19,263 nt of DNA from an uncultured Alphaproteobacteria bacterium (GTDB lineage: Bacteria > Pseudomonadota > Alphaproteobacteria > Micropepsales > Micropepsaceae), in assembly GCA_903922545.1 (NCBI GenBank), contig CAIXUE010000244.1:1-19263 (forward strand), in the 5' to 3' direction. Shown here in pieces: positions 1 to 6,692 of the stretch. The notes under the pieces are model-generated. The model worked only from the letters and a program-made list of their open reading frames with translations. It had not been told where the DNA came from and searched no databases. The stretch's first letter is position 1, and every line of letters starts with the position of its first letter. Position numbers and translations under genes: made by a program.

Positions 1-326
1 ATTCGATCAACGACACCGTGGTCGTGTTCGACCGGATACGCGAGAACCGGCGCAAGTATAAGCGCATGATGCTGGCCGACCTGATCAATCTTTCCACCAA
101 CCAGATGGTGACGCGAACCACCCTGACTTCGGCCGCGACGGCGATTTCGATCCTGCCGCTTTATTTCTTTGGCGGTCCGGACCTTCGCGATTTCTCCGGC
201 CCGATCCTGTTCGGCATTGTAGTCGGTACGTTTTCGTCGATCTATGTCGCGGCGGCGCTGTTGCTGTACCTGCCCGCGCCGACGGGTGCGGTTGAAAAGG
301 CCGACATCGCAGAGGCGTCCGCTTAA
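1..326 (+). CDS. secF: Protein translocase subunit SecF, C-terminal part (5' end outside window)
   Basis: SecF works with SecD and YajC in the inner membrane and uses the proton motive force to help SecYEG export proteins. The reading frame is open from base 3, so only the last 108 or so residues are present. What is visible matches the conserved end of SecF: the stretch SINDTVVVFDRIRENRR followed by two hydrophobic segments (around GILP-type and PILFGIVVGTFSS-type sequence) and a short hydrophilic tail. The D and R residues of the DTVVVFDRIRE motif are characteristic of the SecD/SecF permease domain. secD is presumably upstream, outside the window. The TAA stop overlaps the stop of the convergent eipA gene inside a shared TTAA. 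Confidence 0.95.
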   Translation, partial: SINDTVVVFDRIRENRRKYKRMMLADLINLSTNQMVTRTTLTSAATAISILPLYFFGGPDLRDFSGPILFGIVVGTFSSIYVAAALLLYLPAPTGAVEKADIAEASA

Positions 327-904
327 AGCGGAAACCAGTCGCGCTTATCGGAATAAACCTGGTACTGCGCGTTGGCGCCGGCCCGGAAGCCCACACCGCT
401 ACGGATGGGCGCCAGGGTGACGCCGCCGCTGCGCTCATAATTCACGCCCAGACCGGCGATGAAATAGATGCTGCCTTCGACGCCGGGATAGCGCTGATAC
501 AGCCGCCGGGTCTCGCGCAGATTGTAGCAGAGGGTGAAACATTTGGCGGCGTTGCCGCCGAAATCAAAGCCTACCGACGGGCCTTTCCAATAGACCCTGG
601 AAGGTTCCGCGTCCTTGCGGATCAGCCAGCCCGAGCCATAGCGCAGGCCAACGATAAACGCGCCCGAGCCTTCATCGCCCTTGATGTAACCATCGGGCTG
701 GCCCAGATCGCCAAACACGCGCTGAACTGCCTTGGCCATCGCTTCGGTGGTGATGCCGAAAAAGTCCGCGCCCGCCTGGGTGATTTCGTTGGCGGTATAG
801 CGCGCGTCATGGGCTTCCGGCGCCGGCTGTGTGGTTTGCGCCAAGGCAAAAGATGGGCTCGCGCCCAGTGCGGCAAGTCCGGCGATGAATTGTTTGCGGT
901 CCAT
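323..904 (-). CDS. eipA: EipA-family envelope integrity protein (DUF1134), secreted
   Basis: A 193-residue protein of the DUF1134 family, called EipA in Brucella, where it is a periplasmic protein needed for envelope integrity. Residues 1-22 form a signal peptide (MDRKQ, a hydrophobic core, then a likely cut after ALA). The mature part has the family features: an N-terminal helical region (ITQAGADFFGITTEAMAKAVQ), a glycine-rich YIKGDEGSGAFIVGLRYGSG stretch, then WKGPSVGFDFGGNAAKCFTLCYNL and a GLGVNYERSGGVTLAPIRSG C-terminal barrel motif. Length fits the family. An AAGGGA ribosome-binding site lies about seven bases before the ATG, and a GANTC methylation site (923-927) is about 20 bases upstream. 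It is convergent with secF and shares its stop region. Family assignment is strong; the function is inferred from Brucella. Confidence 0.85.
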   Translation of the reverse strand: MDRKQFIAGLAALGASPSFALAQTTQPAPEAHDARYTANEITQAGADFFGITTEAMAKAVQRVFGDLGQPDGYIKGDEGSGAFIVGLRYGSGWLIRKDAEPSRVYWKGPSVGFDFGGNAAKCFTLCYNLRETRRLYQRYPGVEGSIYFIAGLGVNYERSGGVTLAPIRSGVGFRAGANAQYQVYSDKRDWFPL

Positions 905-960
905 GTTTTTTCCCTTCGGCCCGAATCAGACGCCCATCCCGCGCGAAGTTTCACCCAGAT

Positions 961-994
961 TTGGGCTTTTTTACAGCCGGTCTATACTGGCGCC
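961..994 (+). promoter_or_regulatory. Candidate promoter giving a leaderless mRNA for the 79-residue membrane protein
   Basis: A TATACT hexamer (983-988; five of six matches to TATAAT) sits exactly six bases before the ATG at 995, so transcription would begin at or next to the start codon. A weak -35 (TTGGGC, 961-966) is 16 bases upstream. There is no Shine-Dalgarno sequence, consistent with leaderless translation, which is common in Alphaproteobacteria. Inference from sequence only. Confidence 0.45.
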
Positions 995-1234
995 ATGACA
1001 GTACCGGAAAAATCCCCGCTTTCCGCGGCAGGCATCATCGCCATCGTTATCATGGTGGCGCTTTTGGGCTGGGCCGTCTGGTATGCCATCGGCGCCTGGC
1101 GGTCCATGGCCGGTGTTCATATGAGCGTGCTGGGCTATGTATTTTTGGGGATGGGCATTGTCGTGACGTTTTTGGTGGGCGCGGGATTGATGGCTTTGGT
1201 TTTTTATTCCTCGCGTCACGATCTAGATCGTTAA
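995..1234 (+). CDS. Small two-helix membrane protein, function unknown
   Basis: A 79-residue protein with a short polar N-terminus (MTVPEKSPLSAAG), a first hydrophobic helix at about residues 12-33 (rich in I, V and W), a short loop (GAWRSMAGVHM), a second helix at about 44-69 and a charged tail ending SSRHDLDR. I chose the ATG at 995 rather than the upstream in-frame ATG at 809 because the longer frame would run through the eipA promoter and the front of that gene. I see no catalytic motif and cannot name the family. The stop overlaps the cysQ stop within a TTAA. It could be an integral membrane modulator of a larger complex, but nothing here shows that. Confidence 0.7.
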   Translation: MTVPEKSPLSAAGIIAIVIMVALLGWAVWYAIGAWRSMAGVHMSVLGYVFLGMGIVVTFLVGAGLMALVFYSSRHDLDR

Positions 1235-1968
1235 AGTTTGCCCCTCGCCACAAAGCCCGGATTTTCAAAGCCCGGCTTGCCGTAAAGAAAAGGCGAGCCA
1301 TCCCATTTGGTCATTGTGCCGCCTGCGGCCCTAAGCACCGCATGGCCGGCGGCCGTATCCCATTCCATGGTGCGTCCGGCGCGGGCGTAAATATCGGCCT
1401 CGCCCGCCGCGACCAGGCAGAATTTCAGCGAGGAGCCGGCGGGCACAAAGCTCGCCACGGGAAAATTCTTGAGAAATTCCGCGGTGGCGTCGTCGTTATG
1501 GCTGCGGCTGCCCACCGCGATCAGTCCGGCTTTTGGCGCTGGCCGCACCGCAATGGGTTTTTCGCCTTCGAAGGCGCCGGCTTCATCGGCCAGAAAAAGC
1601 CGTCCCACCGCCGGGGCATAAACCACGCCGGCCACCGGCATGCCGTCAACAATCTCGGCGATATTGACGGTGAACTCGCCATTGCCGGAGAGAAACTCCT
1701 TGGTGCCGTCCAGCGGATCGACCAGGAAAAAATGGCTTTTCACGGCGGTGATATGGCCTGCCGCGGTTTCTTCCTCGGCCACCACGGGCACGCCGGGAAA
1801 GGCGCGTGCCAGCGCCGCCAGGATCAGGCGTTCGGCCTCCTCGTCGGCGTCGGTGACCGGCGAGCGGTCGGATTTCAGCCGGGCTTCGGCCCCGCGGGCA
1901 TAGTGGCGCATGATCAGCGCCCCCGCTTCCTGGGCGATTTCACTCAAAATTTGGGCCGTTGCGGCCAT
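1231..1968 (-). CDS. cysQ: 3'(2'),5'-bisphosphate nucleotidase CysQ
   Basis: A 245-residue inositol-monophosphatase-fold enzyme. CysQ removes the 3' phosphate of adenosine 3',5'-bisphosphate (PAP), the by-product of sulfate assimilation, and so keeps that pathway from being inhibited. Metal-site motifs are all present: SPVTDADEEAE (about residues 36-46), the EEE around 65-67, DPLDGTKEF (about 83-91) and the C-terminal WDTAAGHAVL. DGTKEF with a lysine is typical of the CysQ/BPNT branch rather than of plain inositol monophosphatase. The ATG is preceded by AAGGA nine bases upstream, and this ribosome-binding site lies inside the CtrA box at 1970-1984. The gene is divergent from chpT and convergent with the small membrane protein gene. 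Confidence 0.92.
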   Translation of the reverse strand: MAATAQILSEIAQEAGALIMRHYARGAEARLKSDRSPVTDADEEAERLILAALARAFPGVPVVAEEETAAGHITAVKSHFFLVDPLDGTKEFLSGNGEFTVNIAEIVDGMPVAGVVYAPAVGRLFLADEAGAFEGEKPIAVRPAPKAGLIAVGSRSHNDDATAEFLKNFPVASFVPAGSSLKFCLVAAGEADIYARAGRTMEWDTAAGHAVLRAAGGTMTKWDGSPFLYGKPGFENPGFVARGKL

Positions 1969-1969
1969 A

Positions 1970-1984
1970 TTAAGAATTCCTTAA
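1970..1984. promoter_or_regulatory. Perfect CtrA box (TTAA-N7-TTAA) between cysQ and chpT
   Basis: The sequence TTAAGAATTCCTTAA is an exact match to the CtrA full site TTAA-N7-TTAA. It lies 37 bases before the chpT ATG at 2021, where the second half-site could overlap a -35 element, and two bases before the cysQ start, where it contains the AAGGA of the cysQ ribosome-binding site. I found no other full site in the window. The match is direct; binding is inferred from the Caulobacter and Brucella consensus. Confidence 0.72.
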
Positions 1985-2020
1985 GACGCGTCAGGCTTGT
2001 TTACCAAATATTGACGCTGG

Positions 2021-2650
2021 ATGGCGCGCATGACCGAGATCGAATTTTCCGCCTTGATGGTAAGCCGGGTCTGCCACGACCTTGTGGGGCCTTTGGGCGC
2101 CGTGATCAACGGCCTTGAAGTGCTTGAGGACGAGCGCGACGCCGAAATGCGTGAGGACGCGCTGCGGCTGGTGACCTCCAGCGCCAACCAGGCCCTGGCC
2201 CGCATCCAGTTTATGCGCATCGCCTTTGGCGCCGCCGGTTCGGCGGGCGCTGAGCTGGACCTGAATGAAGTGGGCCGGCTGGTGACGGGCCTTCTGGAAG
2301 GCGGCAAGGTCAAGCTGGAATGGAACGTGCCTCATATTTACTGGGCCAAGGACTGGGCCAAGCTTTTGATGAACGCCACGCTTCTGGGAGCCGATTGCCT
2401 GCCGCGCGGCGGGCTAGTGCGGGTGGATGCGAACCAGACCCCGGATGCGCCCGGGTTCAAGATCATCGCCAGCGGCCTGAACGCCCGGGTCACCGAGGAA
2501 GTTGACCGGTCGCTGCGCGGCGAATCCGAGCCGGGCGCCCTGGACGCCAGGGGCATTCAGCCTTTCCTGACCCATCGGCTTTCGCGCACTGTCAATGCCG
2601 GGCTGACGATCGCTGTTAACGACGGAAGCGTCGAACTTATCGCGGGCTGA
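2021..2650 (+). CDS. chpT: Histidine phosphotransferase ChpT
   Basis: A 209-residue ChpT homologue. In Alphaproteobacteria ChpT carries phosphate from the hybrid kinase CckA to the cell-cycle regulators CtrA and CpdR. The N-terminal dimerization helix contains the phospho-accepting site in SRVCHDLVGPLGAVINGLEVL, with His19. A second helix (AEMREDALRLVTSSANQALARIQFMRIAFGA) and a degenerate kinase-like alpha/beta domain that lacks ATP-binding boxes follow, as in the family. Two starts are possible: ATG 2021, or ATG 2030, which has a GGATGG five bases upstream; the difference is three residues. The perfect CtrA box upstream suggests that the relay's end regulator controls its own phosphate carrier. 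No ctrA, cckA or cpdR is in the window. Confidence 0.92.
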   Translation: MARMTEIEFSALMVSRVCHDLVGPLGAVINGLEVLEDERDAEMREDALRLVTSSANQALARIQFMRIAFGAAGSAGAELDLNEVGRLVTGLLEGGKVKLEWNVPHIYWAKDWAKLLMNATLLGADCLPRGGLVRVDANQTPDAPGFKIIASGLNARVTEEVDRSLRGESEPGALDARGIQPFLTHRLSRTVNAGLTIAVNDGSVELIAG

Positions 2651-2731
2651 TAAGCCTCTATTTACCTTCCTTGCCGTAATCTTGGCCGATCCGTCGCATC
2701 TTCGCGGCGGTCGCGGTTTATTTTGTGGTTC

Positions 2732-2749
2732 GCGCGGAATATCCCGCGC
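2732..2749 (+). other. Hairpin in the leader of the CheY-like gene
   Basis: GCGCGG (2732-2737) and CCGCGC (2744-2749) form a perfect 6-bp GC-only stem with a six-base loop. It lies 21 bases before the start of the response regulator, in the 120-bp gap after chpT. No U-tract follows, so it does not look like an intrinsic terminator. Confidence 0.4.
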
Positions 2750-2755
2750 CTGGCA

Positions 2756-2770
2756 GGGAAATTACTTCCC
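2756..2770 (+). promoter_or_regulatory. Hairpin covering the ribosome-binding site of the CheY-like gene
   Basis: GGGAA (2756-2760) and TTCCC (2766-2770) are a perfect 5-bp inverted repeat with a five-base loop, ending directly at the ATG (2771). The only Shine-Dalgarno-like sequence (AGGGAA) is in the left arm. In the folded RNA it would be paired, so the structure might damp translation. Pattern seen directly; the effect is inferred. Confidence 0.4.
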
Positions 2771-3172
2771 ATGGCATATTGTCTGGTAGTGGATGACAGC
2801 CGCGTGATCCGTACGGTCGCGCGCCGCATTCTGGAAGAGCTGAATTTCATCGTCGGCGAAGCCGAAGATGGCATGGGCGCGCTTCGCGCGATGCGCGAAA
2901 AAATGCCGGATATAATTTTGCTCGATTGGTGCATGCCCGGCATGAGCGGCCTGGAAACCGTGCGCAGCCTGCGCGCCCAGCCGGGCGGTGACCGGCCGAT
3001 TATCCTGATCGCGACCACCGAGATGGATTCCAATGAAATCGCCCATGGCGTGGCGGCTGGTATCGATGACTTCATCATGAAGCCGTTCGACCGTGACACC
3101 TTGGCGGCCAAGCTGGCAGAGCTGAACGACCATCATTTCGTCGCTCCGCCGCAAGTCGCCGTTTCTTTCTGA
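2771..3172 (+). CDS. CheY-like single-domain response regulator
   Basis: A 133-residue receiver domain with no output domain. The acidic pocket is Asp8-Asp9, the phospho-acceptor is Asp52 in LLDWCMPGMSG, the switch threonine is in IATTE (82-83) and the conserved lysine is Lys104 in FIMKPF. A short tail (about 15 residues ending VAPPQVAVSF) follows the last helix. I placed the start at 2771 because the receiver fold begins there; the 16 in-frame residues upstream are not domain-like. The gene is downstream of chpT (120-bp gap) and ends one base before cheR, so it is probably translated together with cheR. It could be a chemotaxis output regulator or take phosphate from ChpT; the sequence does not decide. 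Confidence 0.88.
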   Translation: MAYCLVVDDSRVIRTVARRILEELNFIVGEAEDGMGALRAMREKMPDIILLDWCMPGMSGLETVRSLRAQPGGDRPIILIATTEMDSNEIAHGVAAGIDDFIMKPFDRDTLAAKLAELNDHHFVAPPQVAVSF

Positions 3173-3173
3173 C

Positions 3174-4013
3174 ATGACGCCCGAGGATTTTGCCTTTCTT
3201 GCCCGCCTGGTGCACCGGCGCGCCGGCATTGTGCTGGGCGAAAGCCGCCGTGCGCAGGTGGAAAAACGGCTTGAGCCAGTGACGCGCCGTTTCGGCTTCA
3301 AGGATGCGGGCCAGCTTGTCGCCGAACTCAAGGCCGGGCGCGAAGCCCTGGCCGTTGCAGTCACCGAGGCGATGACGGTGCATGAATCCAGTTTTTTCCG
3401 CGATGCCGATCTTTTCCGCCGTCTGGGCCAGGACGTGCTGCCGAAGCTTCTGGCGGCGCGTGCCCATGACAAGCGCCTGCGCATCTGGTCGGCGGCCTGC
3501 GCCACCGGGCAGGAGGCTTATTCCATCGCGATGATCCTGGACAATCTGGGACTGGCCAATGAAGGTTGGGTGATCGACCTGATCGCCACGGATATTTCCG
3601 CCGAAGCCATCGGGCGCGCCGAACGCGGCCGCTACAGTTTCTTTGAAGCCCAGCGCGGCCTTTCCGAGGGCGATCTGTCGGTATGGTTCAATGCCGAACA
3701 GGGCGGTTATGTCATCGCCGAGCATATCCGGCGCATGGTGACGTTCCGGCGTTTCAATCTGCTGGATTCCTATGGCTGGCTGGATGATCTGGATCTGGTG
3801 CTGTGCCGCAATGTGCTGATCTATTTTGATGATGCCACAAAGCATTCGGTGCTGGAACGCATCGCCGGCACCATGGCGCCCGAAGGCGTGCTGGTATTGG
3901 GCGAGGCGGAAGATGCCTCGCCGCTCAACGGCCAGTTCCAGCAATGGCCCGGCGGCAGCGGCATTCACGCCCGCACAGGCCTGTCCAGCCCGCGCATTTC
4001 AGCGGCGCTTTAA
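3174..4013 (+). CDS. cheR: CheR-type protein-glutamate methyltransferase
   Basis: A 279-residue CheR. It methylates glutamates of chemoreceptors with S-adenosylmethionine, setting adaptation. The N-terminal helical domain (about residues 1-75) ends in HESSFFRD, which corresponds to the usual NETSFFRD motif; the catalytic domain has the SAM site IWSAACATGQEAYSIAM (about 104-120), the acidic DLIATDIS strand end (about 135-142) and DLVLCRNVLIYFD (207-219). Length is that of a stand-alone CheR without TPR extension. No receptor, cheA, cheW or cheB is in the window, so it could serve a cluster elsewhere. The start follows the regulator's TGA by one base. The stop overlaps that of kdoO. Confidence 0.93.
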   Translation: MTPEDFAFLARLVHRRAGIVLGESRRAQVEKRLEPVTRRFGFKDAGQLVAELKAGREALAVAVTEAMTVHESSFFRDADLFRRLGQDVLPKLLAARAHDKRLRIWSAACATGQEAYSIAMILDNLGLANEGWVIDLIATDISAEAIGRAERGRYSFFEAQRGLSEGDLSVWFNAEQGGYVIAEHIRRMVTFRRFNLLDSYGWLDDLDLVLCRNVLIYFDDATKHSVLERIAGTMAPEGVLVLGEAEDASPLNGQFQQWPGGSGIHARTGLSSPRISAAL

Positions 4014-4894
4014 GCCAGCGATCTTCCCGTCAGCTTTTCCAGAACCCGGATGGGCGCGCGCTCCGGTTCGCCCATTTGCGCGACGTCGAAATGGAATGTC
4101 TGTTCCAGGGCGAACGCGCCGCCAAGCGCCGCATGCAGCACCTGATCGGTATAGACCAGCCAGCAGGAGCCGGGCGGAAATTCCAGATCGGTGTGAGGCG
4201 AGCCGCTTTGATAGCCTGAATCCCGTTTGGCAGCGTCATGCAGCGAAAGCATCATTTCATCATAAGGGCTGCGCCGCCCGCGCGTGACGCCCAATTTTTC
4301 AAACAGCCAGCTTTTGCCGGGTGGATGCGGTTTGATCTGCTTTGCGAATTTTCCGGCGAAGGCGGTGAAATCTTCCCCCACCTGCCATTGGCGCGCGCCC
4401 CCGGCTTTGGAAGTGTCCGGCGCGACATTGGCGAAGAAGCGCAGGATGCGCCGGCCGTTCTTCATCGGGCGGGAAGGAAAGGCGTCTATGTGCAGCAGCC
4501 GGTCATCCTGAATCACCGAATAGGCCCGCCCTTCCACTTCCACCGGGCGAAAACTGGTGCGCGCCCGCTCCACGCCCGCATAGTTGGGCAAAAGATCGGT
4601 GATGAAACGGTTCGCGCCGGCGCCGAAGCGTTCGATCATCGCCGCCAGGCGTGCGGCCCTTTCGCCCTCGGCCGATGTGCCCTGCAATTTGCCGGTGGTG
4701 TGATCCAGGCTGATATTTTTTGCCTTGCCGTCGGTCAGGCGGGGATCCAGAAATTCTTTTTCGCTGTCTTTCAGAAGAAAAGGCAGTTTGGGAAAATAAA
4801 GCACCGCGCCATTTTCCAGCGCGTCCTGGGCATGGGTGCGGGTTTGCCCGTCAAACGGGCCGGTCCAGCTTGTGATATCGAACGTCTCGCGCAT
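4010..4894 (-). CDS. kdoO: Kdo hydroxylase (Fe(II)/2-oxoglutarate-dependent dioxygenase, KdoO family)
   Basis: A 294-residue protein resembling KdoO, the dioxygenase first characterized in Burkholderia and Yersinia that hydroxylates a Kdo sugar of the lipopolysaccharide inner core to give Ko. Visible signatures are LLHIDAFPSRP, supplying the His135-x-Asp137 iron pair; RRILRFFANVAPD (148-160); and HTDLEFPPGSCWLVYTDQVLHAALGG near the C-terminus, supplying the distal histidine (His254). No signal peptide or membrane helix is seen, so it would act on lipid A precursors at the cytoplasmic face. It overlaps the upstream hydrolase in a TGATG junction (stop and start share base 4894), implying one mRNA and coupled translation. 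The stop is shared with cheR. The family is confident; the substrate in this species is inferred. Confidence 0.85.
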   Translation of the reverse strand: MRETFDITSWTGPFDGQTRTHAQDALENGAVLYFPKLPFLLKDSEKEFLDPRLTDGKAKNISLDHTTGKLQGTSAEGERAARLAAMIERFGAGANRFITDLLPNYAGVERARTSFRPVEVEGRAYSVIQDDRLLHIDAFPSRPMKNGRRILRFFANVAPDTSKAGGARQWQVGEDFTAFAGKFAKQIKPHPPGKSWLFEKLGVTRGRRSPYDEMMLSLHDAAKRDSGYQSGSPHTDLEFPPGSCWLVYTDQVLHAALGGAFALEQTFHFDVAQMGEPERAPIRVLEKLTGRSLA

Positions 4895-6123
4895 CAGGCG
4901 AAACTTTCCGCCATCGCGCCATAGACCAGGGTGCGAAGATCGCGGCGCAGGCGCGTGCGCTCAGGCGCGGCCAATATCTGGGTCATGAAAACCACCGCCA
5001 TCTCTTCCTTGGGGTCGCAGAAGAAATAGGTCGCCGCCGCGCCGCCCCAGGAATATTCGCCCGGCGTGCCGGGCAGCATGGTGTGGGCCAGATCGACGGT
5101 CACCGCCACGCCCAGGCCAAAACCCGTGCCGGCATAGCCGGATTCGTTGAAGGCAGCGGTGTTGGGCATCATTTGCGTCATTTCGCGGCCATCAGGAAGA
5201 TGATTCATGGTCATAAGGTTCACGGTTTTGGGGCTGAGCAAACGTACCCCGTCCAGCGCCCCGCCTGCCAGCAGCATGCGGCAAAAGCGCAAATAATCCG
5301 CCGCTGTGCCCGCCAATCCGCCGCCGCCCGACTCCAGGTTTGGCGGCGCGGCATAGGTTGAAGCCTGGCCATCGTCATAGAGCAGCATCTTGCCCGCCTT
5401 GGTGTAATAGCAGCTGGCGAAGCGGGCTTTCTTTTCGGCCGGCACCAGAAAATCTGTGTCGTGCATATTGAGGGGCACCAGAATTTTCCGGCGCACGAAA
5501 TCGGCGAAATTCTCGCCGGAAATCTTTTCCACCAGATAGCCCAGGACATCGGTGGCGACGGAATAATTCCATGCCGTGCCGGGAGAAAATTCCAATGGCA
5601 TTTTTTCCAGTTGGGCGATCATGGCTGGCAAGCCGCCCTCGGTATAAAATTCGCTCACGTCCTGTTTGCGATAGGCGGCATCCACGGGCGTGCGTTCCAG
5701 AAAGCCATAAGTGAGACCCGATGTGTGCCGCATCAGGTCTATGATCTTCATGGGCCGGTCGGCCGGTACGGTTTGAAAGCCGCTGGCCAGATCGCCGCCT
5801 GAAAACACGCGCAGATTCTCAAAACCGGGAATGAAGCGGTAAACCGGATCATCCAGCGCCACCTTGCCCTCTTCCAGCAACATCAGCAGCGCTACGCTGG
5901 TGATGGGCTTGGTCATGGAATAGATGCGGAAGATGGCGTCTTCGCGCATGGGGGTTTTGCGTTCAAGGTCCATGAAGCCTGACAGGCTGGTATGCGCCAC
6001 CGTGCCCCGCCGCCAGATCAGGGTCAGGGCGCCCGGGATAATGCCGGTTTCCACATAGCGGGTCTTGAGGGCCTCGCCGACACGCTCCAGCCGGCCGGGA
6101 TCAAAGCCGTGCGCCAGGGTCAT
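4894..6123 (-). CDS. Serine hydrolase of the beta-lactamase/family VIII esterase superfamily
   Basis: A 409-residue serine hydrolase (class C beta-lactamase-like fold). The nucleophile motif is Ser69-Met-Thr-Lys72 in FRIYSMTKPITS. The second-site tyrosine is Tyr187 in WNYSVATD, and the third motif is Trp359-Gly-Gly in YSWGGAAATYFF, the WGG form found in EstB-type carboxylesterases instead of KTG. HTSGLTYGF (133-141) is also typical. There is no signal peptide, so it is probably cytoplasmic. This argues for an esterase or peptidase-like role rather than antibiotic resistance. It is the first gene of a two-gene unit with kdoO and is divergent from arfB across a 60-bp gap. The natural substrate cannot be told from sequence. 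Confidence 0.88.
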   Translation of the reverse strand: MTLAHGFDPGRLERVGEALKTRYVETGIIPGALTLIWRRGTVAHTSLSGFMDLERKTPMREDAIFRIYSMTKPITSVALLMLLEEGKVALDDPVYRFIPGFENLRVFSGGDLASGFQTVPADRPMKIIDLMRHTSGLTYGFLERTPVDAAYRKQDVSEFYTEGGLPAMIAQLEKMPLEFSPGTAWNYSVATDVLGYLVEKISGENFADFVRRKILVPLNMHDTDFLVPAEKKARFASCYYTKAGKMLLYDDGQASTYAAPPNLESGGGGLAGTAADYLRFCRMLLAGGALDGVRLLSPKTVNLMTMNHLPDGREMTQMMPNTAAFNESGYAGTGFGLGVAVTVDLAHTMLPGTPGEYSWGGAAATYFFCDPKEEMAVVFMTQILAAPERTRLRRDLRTLVYGAMAESFA

Positions 6124-6138
6124 GTTATGGGGGCAATT

Positions 6139-6166
6139 TTTACAGCCATCGCCGCCACGCTATACT
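6139..6166 (+). promoter_or_regulatory. Sigma-70-type promoter for arfB
   Basis: TTTACA (6139-6144) and TATACT (6161-6166) are separated by 16 bases; each hexamer matches five of six consensus bases. Transcription would start near 6173, about 11 bases before the arfB ATG. The site lies in the 60-bp divergent gap with the serine hydrolase. This is the best-matching promoter I saw in the window. Confidence 0.6.
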
Positions 6167-6183
6167 GATTTTCGGGAGCGCGC

Positions 6184-6609
6184 ATGAGCGGATTGTTCAT
6201 CAAGCCGGGATTGGTGATTGCGGATAGCGAATTGTCCGAACGGTTCATCCATGCCTCGGGCCCGGGCGGCCAGAATGTCAACAAGGTGGCCAGCGCGGTG
6301 CAGCTCAGTTTCGATGCCGCCCGCTCGCCCAGCCTGCCGGACTGGGTGCGCCAGGCGCTGCTGCGCCTGTTCGCATCGCGCCTCAGCAAGGAGGGCGTTT
6401 TGGTGATCACCGCCCGCCAGCACCGGGAACAGGAACGCAACCGCGCCGAGGCCCGCGCCCGGCTGGCGGAATTGATCCTGGTGGCCGCTACCCCGCCCAA
6501 GCCCCGCCGTCCCACCAAGGTGCCCAAGGCCAGCAGGCGCAAGCGCCTGGAGGGCAAGAAGCTTCGCGGCCAGCGTAAAAAAGACCGCGGCCGGCCCCCA
6601 ACTTCATGA
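6184..6609 (+). CDS. arfB: Alternative ribosome-rescue factor ArfB (YaeJ), peptidyl-tRNA hydrolase
   Basis: A 141-residue class I release-factor-like protein. ArfB enters stalled ribosomes that lack a stop codon and hydrolyses the peptidyl-tRNA. The catalytic GGQ is at residues 28-30 in HASGPGGQNVNK, and the codon-recognition domains of true release factors are absent. The C-terminal part is highly basic (KASRRKRLEGKKLRGQRKK), as expected for the tail that occupies the empty mRNA channel. Length equals the family norm. It has its own promoter (6139-6166) and a CGGGAG that may act as a ribosome-binding site. It is separated from phoR by 83 bases and is probably independent of it. Confidence 0.93.
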   Translation: MSGLFIKPGLVIADSELSERFIHASGPGGQNVNKVASAVQLSFDAARSPSLPDWVRQALLRLFASRLSKEGVLVITARQHREQERNRAEARARLAELILVAATPPKPRRPTKVPKASRRKRLEGKKLRGQRKKDRGRPPTS

Positions 6610-6662
6610 CCCTAATCACATGAACAAGGCGGCTTCGTTTAAAAATCAGTCGCAAAGCGCGG

Positions 6663-6668
6663 TATGAT
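6663..6668 (+). promoter_or_regulatory. Possible -10 element for phoR
   Basis: TATGAT (five of six matches to TATAAT) lies 24 bases before the phoR ATG. A convincing -35 is missing: TTTAAA (6638-6643) is 19 bases away, longer than ideal. I see no Pho box here, in contrast to the phoR/phoU junction. Confidence 0.3.
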
Positions 6669-6692
6669 GTCCTGTTCACGGACGGAAGAATC

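Noticed and set aside
970..975. TTTACA as the -35 of the small membrane protein promoter
   Set aside because: It is only seven bases from the TATACT at 983, far too close. The similar TTTACA/TATACT pair before arfB has correct spacing, so the resemblance here is misleading.
809..994. Longer N-terminus for the small membrane protein from ATG 809
   Set aside because: The extra 62 residues lie opposite the start of eipA, are Arg/Cys-rich and do not look like a signal or membrane segment.
961..2118. 385-codon open frame on the plus strand opposite cysQ
   Set aside because: It is a high-GC shadow of cysQ. The translation is rich in Arg, Gly and His with no domain, and cysQ shows all catalytic motifs.
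4894..6123. Antibiotic-resistance beta-lactamase
   Set aside because: There is SxxK but no export signal, and WGG replaces KTG, which points to an esterase-like enzyme.
6610..6692. Pho box upstream of phoR
   Set aside because: Only isolated TGT-like bits (around 6669-6679) occur and no 11-base phasing is seen, unlike at 7958-7990.
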